From JAWXVE01 sp044425555 (GTDB lineage: Bacteria > Bacillota > Clostridia > Lachnospirales > Lachnospiraceae), in assembly GCA_044425555.1 (NCBI GenBank), contig JAWXVF010000128.1:1-7438 (forward strand): 7,438 nt of DNA, read 5' to 3'. This document shows positions 1 to 6,005 of the stretch, piece after piece. The translations under genes were made by a program, and so were the position numbers. Every line of letters begins with the position of its first letter. Position 1 is the stretch's first letter. The notes beneath the pieces were generated by a model. That model searched no databases, was not told the DNA's origin, and saw only the letters and a program-made list of their open reading frames with translations.

Positions 1-453
1 TAAATTCCATGCAATCCTTTCAGCGCTAAGGGTTTTACCACAGCCTGGAGAACCGTATAGAAGAATCTTTTTTTTAGGAGAAAGATTATACTTAAATAGA
101 CGTTCTTTAGCCGCATATTCTTTTTCAATGGATATCATCCGATTTTCAACTTCTTCTGGAAGCACCATATGGTGTTTAAGAAGTTCTCTGGAAACAAAAG
201 ACACTAACTGTGTGCCATCTCTCTTACTAGATGGTAAAGATGACATATTATTTACATTAGTTGTCGATGTTCTTTCTCCATTAACTCCAAATCGGGGTTT
301 TTCAGTTACACTAATATGTTCAAGTGCATTAGCTAATTTCCCATGTCCCAACTCACGTTCTTCGTTAATAATGATATGGGCAATTTTTTTCAATGAAATT
401 ATATCTTCAGAAAAAATAGCTTTAAATAAACGCTTAATAAGTTCTGCTTTCAT
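1..453 (-). CDS. AAA+ ATPase, N-terminal part (cut by left window edge)
   Basis: The frame is open for 151 codons from ATG at 453 to the window edge; the C-terminal part is not visible. A helical N-terminal region (residues 1-50) carries the stretch EERELGHGKLANALEHI. A low-complexity Ser/Thr/Asn linker follows (about 55-80). A segment with LPEEVENRM then leads into the ATPase core with a Walker A P-loop GSPGCGKT at residues 134-141. Walker B and the arginine finger lie outside the window. The start is well supported: AGGAGT at 461-466 is 7 bases upstream, and the ATG overlaps the stop of the preceding helix-turn-helix gene as ATGA, which implies translational coupling. From memory, the N-terminus plus this P-loop context resembles AAA ATPases (FtsH/SpoVK-like, COG0464 type) found next to S8 subtilisin-like peptidases in accessory or defence loci. 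AAA ATPase is secure; the protease partnership is inference. Confidence 0.85.
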   Translation of the reverse strand, partial: MKAELIKRLFKAIFSEDIISLKKIAHIIINEERELGHGKLANALEHISVTEKPRFGVNGERTSTTNVNNMSSLPSSKRDGTQLVSFVSRELLKHHMVLPEEVENRMISIEKEYAAKERLFKYNLSPKKKILLYGSPGCGKTLSAERIAWNL

Positions 454-656
454 ATATTGTACTCCTTTTCTTCTGCACCACCACTTCGTACCCAGTTATC
501 AACTTCGTCTACTTTAAATTTCCAAAGTCTACCAATTTTATTTGCGGGCATTTCTTTTTTGTTTATCCATTTTATAGCAGTATCTCTACTAATCCCGAGA
601 TGATTGCAAATTTCTGTCATAGAAACCCATCTATTTTCACTATTCGTATTATTCAT
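450..656 (-). CDS. Small excisionase-family helix-turn-helix DNA-binding protein
   Basis: This 68-residue protein is almost entirely a MerR/excisionase-type winged helix domain (HTH_17 / TIGR01764-like). Residues 10-50 read as WVSMTEICNHLGISRDTAIK, then a basic wing with MPANKIGRLWKFK, then the typical ending DEVDNWVRSGGA. ATG at 656 is preceded by AGGAGT (661-666) and a consensus sigma-A promoter. Its TGA overlaps the ATG of the downstream AAA ATPase gene, so the two are one operon. Proteins of this kind are excisionases or directionality factors in mobile elements, but they also often stand first in restriction-modification and other accessory operons, where they probably act as local regulators. 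With no intact integrase nearby, regulation of its own operon through the repeats upstream of its promoter is the simpler idea, though this is inference. Confidence 0.85.
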   Translation of the reverse strand: MNNTNSENRWVSMTEICNHLGISRDTAIKWINKKEMPANKIGRLWKFKVDEVDNWVRSGGAEEKEYNI

Positions 657-708
657 TTTTACTCCTCTTTTACATTAATTCAACATAAATATACATAAAC
701 CCAATATT

Positions 709-737
709 AATATAACAAATTAACATTGCATGGTCAA
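709..737 (-). promoter_or_regulatory. Sigma-A type promoter for the HTH-AAA ATPase operon
   Basis: Read on the minus strand, TTGACC (732-737) is followed by a 17-base spacer and TATATT (709-714). The expected start of transcription is near 702, about 46 bases ahead of the ATG at 656. The -35 matches the consensus TTGACA in five of six positions and the spacing is ideal. It is the only strong promoter pair I see between the recombinase remnant and the HTH gene, so the accessory operon seems to have its own transcription start. Confidence 0.7.
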
Positions 738-739
738 TA

Positions 740-839
740 CAATTAATCAATAACAAAAATGTTTTATTATGATTAAATTATAATATATCAGTTTTGTTGT
801 GATTAAATCATAATATATCAGTTTTATTATGATTAATTG
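740..839. repeat. 10-base inverted repeat framing the tandem array
   Basis: CAATTAATCA at 740-749 is the exact reverse complement of TGATTAATTG at 830-839. The left arm sits directly upstream of the -35 box (732-737); the right arm falls in the last partial unit of the 30-base array. A further TTAATCA occurs at 904-910. In all, five TGATTAA motifs lie in 170 bases: three in plus orientation (770, 800, 830) and two inverted (743, 904). In such AT-rich DNA some of this could be chance, but the exact spacing argues for a protein-binding array. Confidence 0.5.
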
Positions 840-840
840 A
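761..840. repeat. 30-base tandem repeat, about 2.6 copies, upstream of the HTH operon promoter
   Basis: Three units lie end to end with an exact 30-base period: 761-790, 791-820 and a partial one from 821 to about 836. Units one and two differ at only three positions. Each unit contains TTTTATTATGATTAA or a one- or two-base variant, followed in the first two by ATAATATATCA. The central element in unit two, TGATTAAATCA (800-810), is a near-perfect palindrome. The array starts about 24 bases upstream of the -35 box of the HTH operon, so it could be an operator or activator array. The rest of the gap (841-941) is plain AT-rich DNA in which I see no gene. Confidence 0.8.
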
Positions 841-941
841 GATTTATATATAGCAAAGCAATTTTTATAGACTTATATCACGTATTACTATTTTCATTAA
901 TGTTTAATCATTTGTATTTCTAACTTCCTTCCTATATTGTT

Positions 942-1525
942 TTATTCACTACTAAATCCCCATCCCTTAACTACTTCTCCATTTTTCATACTATCCAAAC
1001 AACCATAGTACACATATTTCCCACGTACTTTTTTTCTAAATTTTTTTCCACAAACTCCACAATACAGACTGCCTTCATAGTCTGCTAATAACCTATCTAT
1101 CACACTACCTGTTGTCCCTTTAGCTATATTTCTTTGAACATTATAGAATTGTTCTGCATCTACAATCGCTTCATGAGTATTAGCAACAACTATTTCTTCT
1201 CCCTGTTTCTTGTTATGTTCCAAACATCCTGTATATACTTTATTTTGAAGAATCCTTATTACCATTTTATGTGTCCATTCATTTTTCTTATCTTTTTACT
1301 TACAAATAAAAATCCTGTTTGGCTGTATTCAATTGGTGTACTTACTCTTCTAACGTTTAATACTGCTACTAACCGATTGACAGTACATCCTTGTTCTATT
1401 ATATCAAACATCATTTTTATGATGTCACGTGAATAATTATCTACGATAAGGTGTCTTTGTGGAAACTTCTCTATGCTCCATTGAGCTTTATTTATTATTT
1501 CCATAATCATCCTTCTTTCTGTCAT
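942..1525 (-). pseudogene. Decayed large serine recombinase (frameshifted and truncated)
   Basis: Two minus-strand frames together give the C-terminal part of a large serine site-specific recombinase. The upstream piece (1259-1525) holds the start of the recombinase domain: RHLIVDNYSRDIIKMMF, then VNRLVAVLN and VSTPIEYSQTGF. The downstream frame continues it with EWTHKMVIRILQNKVYTG and ends in a zinc ribbon (CGVCGKKF, later YYGC). The frames join if one base is added to the T5 run at 1293-1297 (A5 on the coding strand); this gives SKKDKKNEWTHK in one frame and a 194-residue product. The N-terminal catalytic resolvase domain (about 150 residues with the nucleophilic Ser) is absent, because spoIVB begins right upstream. 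The zinc ribbon lacks its last cysteine and the usual coiled-coil tail. No convincing ribosome binding site precedes the first ATG. It is a remnant of an integrative element and is not expected to be active. Confidence 0.8.
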
Positions 1526-1589
1526 TTTTTACGTATAAAAATAGAGAAAAGACCGAAATCTCATCCCTATCCTTGTTGAAACTATTCTT

Positions 1590-2900
1590 TTAATACTTTA
1601 CCCCCTCCGCCGTCTCCAACATATTCTCTATAAAAATCCCGTACCCCCTCGTCGGATCATTCACAAGCACATGTGTCACCGCCCCGATAAGCTTCCCATT
1701 CTGCACAATCGGCGCCCCACTCATCCCCTGTACAATGCCACCCGTAAGATGCAATAAGGTTTCGTCCACAATTTCTATTTCAATACTTCTATTAGAATTA
1801 TAATCTGAATAATCCACTTTACGAATGACAATATCATAATAATTCTCTTCTCCTGTTATAGTACATAGAATTTCCGCATCACCTATAACTACTTCACTTG
1901 CATAACCCATAGGAATTGTATCATTCCCAATCATTTCGCTTGTGTTGACATTCACAATACCATAAATACCTTTTTCTGTATTTCCAATAATATCTCCCAT
2001 TATATTTTCTGATAAGTAATCAATGCTACCTGTAAGTTCTCCAGGTATCCCCTTCTCACCTTTATGAATAGCTACAATAGTTGTTTGGTAAAGACTTCCA
2101 CCTTTCATATTCATTAAGGTTGTAGTATCAATATCTGTTATACCATGTCCTAATGCACCAAACACCCCATCTTCTGTAAGAAATGTCATAGTTCCTATAC
2201 CTTGTGCACTATCCCTTAACCAAATTCCAACTTTATAATCACCCGAATCACTTAAAATAGGAAACAGTGTCACTTCCATATTTTCATCTAGACGAGTAAA
2301 TGTAAGAATAACTTCTTCACCTTGGGATTTTTGTAACTCCGTAATTATTTGATTTTTTGTCATAACTTCTATCCCATTAATTGCCTGTATATAATCACCC
2401 GATTTCAATATATTTTTACTAGGTTCATACTGTTTTCCATCTGCACCAGTAAAAGTACCAGTACCAATAACTAACACCCCATTTGTTTTCACATAAATAC
2501 CTACAGGAATTCCCCCTGGAATTAATTGAACTCCTGTTACCACTTCTAATTCGACCGTTTTCAAAGGAATAAAGCCAAATAATTTTACTTCCATTTCATA
2601 TGATGATTCTTCATTAGCAATTATTTGCATTGTATTACTTAAATCTATTTCGATGGATTCTGCTGGAATATTACTACTTCCAAATCCTCCTACTTCTAAA
2701 CTTTTATTATATATAGTCGCTTTGGCAGGAACATTTACGTCAATCTGATGTTCATTGCCTAAATTAACACTAATTTTATCTGGTACTTGTTTATAATAAT
2801 CATAATATTGATAATAACCAACGCCTACTATTACACTTGCTAGAACAAGTACTAATATAGTACGATAGATTTTTAATCTTTTATTATATTTATAATTCAT
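1590..2900 (-). CDS. spoIVB: SpoIVB, sporulation serine peptidase (SpoIVB/S55 family)
   Basis: SpoIVB is made in the forespore, secreted into the space between the two membranes, and cleaves SpoIVFA so that SpoIVFB can activate sigma-K in the mother cell. The 436 residues (about 425 in B. subtilis) show a short cytoplasmic start and one membrane anchor (about 12-30). A PDZ domain follows (about 120-215, with LKSGDYIQAINGIEV). The peptidase domain has His252 in GALGHGITD, Asp379 in EIVDE and Ser394 in GIVQGMSGAPI. As I recall, the B. subtilis triad is His236/Asp363/Ser378; the Asp-Ser distance of 15 is the same here. ATG at 2900 has GGAG at 2909-2912. It follows recN after 75 bases that contain a terminator. 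Normally spo0A comes next; here a recombinase remnant does. The last ~59 codons have very different composition (see the separate entry). Confidence 0.95.
   Translation of the reverse strand: MNYKYNKRLKIYRTILVLVLASVIVGVGYYQYYDYYKQVPDKISVNLGNEHQIDVNVPAKATIYNKSLEVGGFGSSNIPAESIEIDLSNTMQIIANEESSYEMEVKLFGFIPLKTVELEVVTGVQLIPGGIPVGIYVKTNGVLVIGTGTFTGADGKQYEPSKNILKSGDYIQAINGIEVMTKNQIITELQKSQGEEVILTFTRLDENMEVTLFPILSDSGDYKVGIWLRDSAQGIGTMTFLTEDGVFGALGHGITDIDTTTLMNMKGGSLYQTTIVAIHKGEKGIPGELTGSIDYLSENIMGDIIGNTEKGIYGIVNVNTSEMIGNDTIPMGYASEVVIGDAEILCTITGEENYYDIVIRKVDYSDYNSNRSIEIEIVDETLLHLTGGIVQGMSGAPIVQNGKLIGAVTHVLVNDPTRGYGIFIENMLETAEGVKY
1596..1768 (-). other. High-GC patch replacing the 3' end of spoIVB
   Basis: By direct count, bases 1601-1740 are 77/140 G+C (55 %). 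The line 1801-1860 is 16/60 (27 %), and the DNA left of the stop codon is about 30 %. The patch covers residues ~378-436 of SpoIVB. Codons there are mostly G-ending (GGG, GCG, CCG, GTG, ACG), while the rest of the gene prefers A- or T-ending codons. The reading frame and protein motifs stay intact, so this is not a sequencing artefact of frame. It looks like homologous or site-specific replacement by a diverged spoIVB 3' end from a richer-GC relative, at the very border of the accessory island. Confidence 0.75.
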
Positions 2901-2929
2901 TCTTTTGTCTCCTTTTCTAATTTGCCAAC

Positions 2930-2955
2930 AAAAAAAAGGACTTTTTCTTGTCCTT
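2930..2955 (-). terminator. Rho-independent terminator after recN
   Basis: On the minus strand, AAGGAC (2950-2955 side) pairs with GTCCTT (2936-2941 side) across an 8-base loop, AAGAAAAA, and is followed by a run of eight T. It lies 21 bases past the recN stop and ahead of the spoIVB ribosome binding site. It would end the dxs-tlyA-nadK-argR-recN transcript and separate spoIVB from vegetative read-through. Confidence 0.75.
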
Positions 2956-2957
2956 CT

Positions 2958-2986
2958 TATTATGTGATAAAATAGTTAATTTACTT
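2958..2986 (-). promoter_or_regulatory. Possible sigma-G (forespore) promoter for spoIVB
   Basis: The minus strand has CATAATA at 2958-2964, one mismatch from the sigma-G -10 consensus CATACTA. The region where a -35 should lie (about 2979-2986, AAGTAAAT) is only a weak match. Transcription would start near 2951, inside the first arm of the terminator hairpin, so this RNA could not form the full stem. spoIVB has a sigma-G promoter in B. subtilis, which makes the place plausible, but the sequence match is partial. Confidence 0.3.
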
Positions 2987-4664
2987 TAGAATGTTTTGTC
3001 TTTTTTGCTAATTTTTTCAATTCTTTCGCATTTTCTAAAACAGCATCAGTAATCAAATCTCCACTTAATAACCTAGCAAGCTCCTTGATCTGTTCTTCTT
3101 CTTTCATCTTTACAATAGTAGTCATGGTTTGGTTTTCATGAGCTTTTTTTTTGATTTGATAATGATGATCTGCCATAGCTGCGATTTGAGGTAAGTGCGT
3201 AATACAGATTACTTGATTTTCTTTTGATAAAACTGATAATTTTTCAGCTACTTTCCAAGCTGTTTTCCCACTAATACCTGTATCAATCTCATCAAATATT
3301 AGAGAATCCACTTGATCTTTATTAGCAAGAATCGTTTTTAGTCCTAACATAATACGAGATAATTCTCCTCCACTAGCAATTTGACTTAGAGGACGCACCT
3401 TTTCTCCTGTATTAGTAGATATGAAAAATTCAATTTCATCAAACCCTTTTGCACTCAATTGCTTCTTAGATTCCACATGAATCTCAAATTCAATAGTTAA
3501 AAAGTTTAAATCCATCAAAACTTCCTTTAATTGATTTTCTAGATTTACCTTTTGTTCTACACGTATAAGATGTGCTTTTTTACATAAAGCTTCTAAACTT
3601 TTTTTTGACTTACTATATTCTTCCTGAATTTTTATCAAATACTCATCGTGGTCTAAAAGTTTATTTCTCTTCTCAACCTGTAATTGCTGATAATCCATAA
3701 TTTCTTCTATGGTTTTTCCATATTTTGCTTTCAAATGATTGATTAGATTTAATCGTTCCTCACACGAGTAAAAGTCTTCTTCTTTATACTCTAATGTATC
3801 TTGATATAAAGAAAGTTGGTGATTTACATCACTTAAAAGATTGTCCACTTCTTCCATTTGAGTCGCTAATTCTTGTACTTTTTCATCATATTGCGTCACA
3901 CTATTTAATTCACGTACTGCACGTCCAATCAGTTCACTAGCTCCTTGGGAAGAACCTGCAAAATGATAAGCACTAGAAACAGACTGTATAATTTTTTGTG
4001 CATTTACCATTTTTTGATAAGTATTCTCTAATTGTTCATCTTCTCCCTGTTCTAAATTTGCTTCTTCTATTTCATTAATTTCATAATCTAATAAAGATAA
4101 TTCCCTATTTTTACTAGATTTATCTATATCCATATTCATTAATTGTTGTTCTAGGGTGTGATAACTTTGATAAGATTTTTGCAAAGATTCTAATAGGGTA
4201 CCTATTTCCTCTCTTGCATAATAATCTAAGATAGATAAGTAATTACGCTTATCTAATAATGTTTGATGTTCATGTTGTCCATAGATATGAATTAAAATAC
4301 TAGCAAGTTTTTTACATACTTTTGCTGTTACTGTTTCATCACAAATTTTACAAATACTTTTTTTAACCATAATCTTTCGTTGAATAATTAGCACACCGTC
4401 CTCTTCTATTGGAATGCCAAGCTCCTTAATCTCTTCTAATTGCATACGAGATTCTATATAAAATACTAGTTCCACAAATGCATATTCTGCACCTGTTCGG
4501 ATAAGTTCTCTATCAGTTCTACCACCCAGTGCTAAATTAATGGATCCTATTATCACTGATTTACCAGCACCCGTTTCACCTGATAAAATATTCAAACCTT
4601 CTCCAAATTCTACTTCTGTCTCATCAATCAATGCTAGATTTTTGACATGTAAACTAACTAACAT
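2976..4664 (-). CDS. recN: RecN, SMC-like DNA double-strand break repair ATPase
   Basis: RecN is a cytoplasmic ABC/SMC-type ATPase that gathers at double-strand breaks and supports RecA-dependent repair. The 562 residues are close to the family's usual 550-575. The N-terminal half-ATPase has Walker A GETGAGKS at 29-36. Two long Gln/Glu/Lys-rich coiled-coil arms (about 160-230 and 260-370) flank a short middle. The C-terminal half has the ABC signature SGGELSRIML (431-440), Walker B LIFDEIDTG (455-463) and the switch CITHLPQIAAMADHHYQIKK. The family hallmark YGQHEHQTLL is present after the N-lobe. ATG at 4664 is preceded by GGAGG (4671-4675) six bases upstream. It lies 34 bases after argR, with no terminator between, so the two are co-transcribed, as in B. 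subtilis (ahrC-recN). Confidence 0.97.
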   Translation of the reverse strand: MLVSLHVKNLALIDETEVEFGEGLNILSGETGAGKSVIIGSINLALGGRTDRELIRTGAEYAFVELVFYIESRMQLEEIKELGIPIEEDGVLIIQRKIMVKKSICKICDETVTAKVCKKLASILIHIYGQHEHQTLLDKRNYLSILDYYAREEIGTLLESLQKSYQSYHTLEQQLMNMDIDKSSKNRELSLLDYEINEIEEANLEQGEDEQLENTYQKMVNAQKIIQSVSSAYHFAGSSQGASELIGRAVRELNSVTQYDEKVQELATQMEEVDNLLSDVNHQLSLYQDTLEYKEEDFYSCEERLNLINHLKAKYGKTIEEIMDYQQLQVEKRNKLLDHDEYLIKIQEEYSKSKKSLEALCKKAHLIRVEQKVNLENQLKEVLMDLNFLTIEFEIHVESKKQLSAKGFDEIEFFISTNTGEKVRPLSQIASGGELSRIMLGLKTILANKDQVDSLIFDEIDTGISGKTAWKVAEKLSVLSKENQVICITHLPQIAAMADHHYQIKKKAHENQTMTTIVKMKEEEQIKELARLLSGDLITDAVLENAKELKKLAKKTKHSKVN

Positions 4665-4698
4665 CTCCTTCCTCCATTTCTTCTCATATAATTATATC

Positions 4699-5151
4699 CT
4701 ATCTAATCATTTCTGTAATTTTATCTATGACCATTTGCGTATCTTGATTCGAACGAATCGCTGCCATAATAGTATCATCTCCTGCAATACAACCAACTAT
4801 TTCATTCATCTTCATAGCATCTAATGCAGCAGCAACTGCCATTGCCATACCAGACACAGTCTTTAATACTAAAATATTCTGTGCTGCATCCATTTCCACT
4901 AATCCATCTTTTAAAATTCTTGTATACTTATCATTTACTTGAGCAAACTCCACAGATTTCATGGCAATATATTTTTGTTTTCCAGACGAGGAAATTGCCT
5001 TTGTCAATTTTAATTCACGAATATCTCTAGAAATAGTAGCTTGTGTTACAGCAAATCCTGACTGATTCAATCGTTCTGCTAGTTCTTCTTGCGTCTCAAT
5101 ATCATATAGGTCTATTAATTCTACAATTTTATCTTGCCGTACTCTTTTCAT
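4699..5151 (-). CDS. argR: ArgR/AhrC arginine repressor
   Basis: ArgR is the arginine-sensing hexameric repressor of arginine biosynthesis and, in Bacillus (AhrC), also an activator of catabolism. At 150 residues it has the standard length. The N-terminal winged helix-turn-helix (about 1-70) includes TQEELAERLN and the recognition helix VTQATISRDIRELKLTK. The C-terminal oligomerisation and arginine-binding domain (about 80-150) carries GCIAGDDTIM, with the double Asp at 125-126 that contacts arginine. ATG at 5151 has a strong AAGGAG six bases upstream. The spacing to nadK is 24 bases and to recN 34 bases, so it sits inside the operon. I found no clear ARG box nearby, so autoregulation is not shown by the sequence. 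Confidence 0.97.
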   Translation of the reverse strand: MKRVRQDKIVELIDLYDIETQEELAERLNQSGFAVTQATISRDIRELKLTKAISSSGKQKYIAMKSVEFAQVNDKYTRILKDGLVEMDAAQNILVLKTVSGMAMAVAAALDAMKMNEIVGCIAGDDTIMAAIRSNQDTQMVIDKITEMIR

Positions 5152-5175
5152 CTACTACTCCTTCCTTTTTCTTAA

Positions 5176-5988
5176 TTATTCACTCATTTTCTTCTGTAAA
5201 GTTGATAAAAAGCTCACTTGATCAATCTTTATAATCTTTGCTTTTCTTTCCGAACGCATGATTTCTACAAGAGAACCATCTCTTAATAAGGTGGCATATT
5301 CTCCATCAAAATTTACTCTTGCATACTGTTTACGATGAGATTTTCCATGTGCAATTTCAATTTGAATTCGATCCTCTGGAGACAAAATAATACTTCTTGA
5401 ATAAATTGTATGTGGACAAATAGGCGTAACAACAATAAGATTTGCTTTTGGTTCTACAATAGGGCCTCCTGCTGACATATTGTACCCCGTAGAACCAGTA
5501 GGTGTTGATAAAATAACTCCATCTGCATAATAACTATTTAACAATTGTCCATTTACATAAATATGAAAATATATAATCTGAGTCTCTCCATCACGTGCTA
5601 CCACAATATCATTTAATGCGTACATTTCCTGTGCCACTCGACCATCATTCACTACTTTTCCAACAATCATCATTCGTTCTTCAATTTCATAATGATCTGT
5701 TAACAAACAATCTAGTGCATCTTCTAGATTCCTGCACTCTACTTCTGCTAAATATCCAAGAGTTCCTAGATTCACACCTATTAATGGAATATCCTTTTCT
5801 ATATTAGCACGTGCAGCTTGTAATAATGTACCATCTCCACCTAGTACAATAATACAATCTGTACTTTCTTTCATTTCCCCTTCATAATGACATTCACTTC
5901 CTCGTAAGTTTAAATAATTCTTAATTCGCTTCGAAATAATAAAATCTTTGTCTTTATGTACATTTGTAATTACATGAAAACATTTCAT
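5176..5988 (-). CDS. nadK: NAD kinase (ATP-NAD kinase)
   Basis: NadK phosphorylates NAD+ at the 2'-hydroxyl of the adenosine ribose with ATP, giving NADP+; it is a soluble cytoplasmic enzyme. With this start the protein has 270 residues. It shows the GGDGT motif (50-54) with the catalytic Asp52, followed by IGVNLGTLGYLAE. The NE motif appears as ALNDIV (124-129, Asp instead of Glu), and the dinucleotide site is STPTGSTGYNMSAGGPI. The sheet-rich C-terminal domain ends at about residue 255. I chose ATG at 5988 rather than the ATG at 6009. The inner one has AAGGGAG at 5998-6004 with a 9-base gap, while the outer one has its nearest purine run 13 bases away and adds an unconserved MIRESVE. If the outer start is used, it overlaps the tlyA stop as ATGA. 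Confidence 0.95.
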   Translation of the reverse strand: MKCFHVITNVHKDKDFIISKRIKNYLNLRGSECHYEGEMKESTDCIIVLGGDGTLLQAARANIEKDIPLIGVNLGTLGYLAEVECRNLEDALDCLLTDHYEIEERMMIVGKVVNDGRVAQEMYALNDIVVARDGETQIIYFHIYVNGQLLNSYYADGVILSTPTGSTGYNMSAGGPIVEPKANLIVVTPICPHTIYSRSIILSPEDRIQIEIAHGKSHRKQYARVNFDGEYATLLRDGSLVEIMRSERKAKIIKIDQVSFLSTLQKKMSE

Positions 5989-5997
5989 CTCTACACT

Positions 5998-6004
5998 CTC
6001 CCTT
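5998..6004 (-). promoter_or_regulatory. Ribosome binding site that decides the nadK start
   Basis: AAGGGAG on the minus strand lies 9 bases ahead of ATG at 5988. It overlaps the codons between the upstream in-frame ATG (6009) and the inner one, so it can only serve the inner start. This favours a 270-residue NadK. Confidence 0.55.
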
Positions 6005-6005
6005 A

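Noticed and set aside
128..517. Plus-strand open frame of 129 codons
   Set aside because: It lies opposite the AAA ATPase and HTH genes, has no domain resemblance and no ribosome binding site; it is an antisense shadow.
761..840. CRISPR array
   Set aside because: The 30-base units follow each other directly with no unique spacers, so this is a tandem repeat and not a CRISPR.
1134..1436. Plus-strand open frame with many hydrophobic residues (membrane-protein-like)
   Set aside because: It is the reverse complement of the recombinase remnant; Phe/Ile/Leu richness follows from AT-rich antisense reading.
942..1525. Two separate small intact genes instead of one broken recombinase
   Set aside because: Each piece carries only part of the recombinase domain, and a one-base insertion joins them into continuous family sequence.
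1526..1589. Possible terminator for spoIVB (minus-strand GAGA...TCTC followed by CTATTTTTA)
   Set aside because: The stem is only four base pairs with an 11-base loop; too weak to call. The normal spoIVB terminator may have been lost with the insertion.
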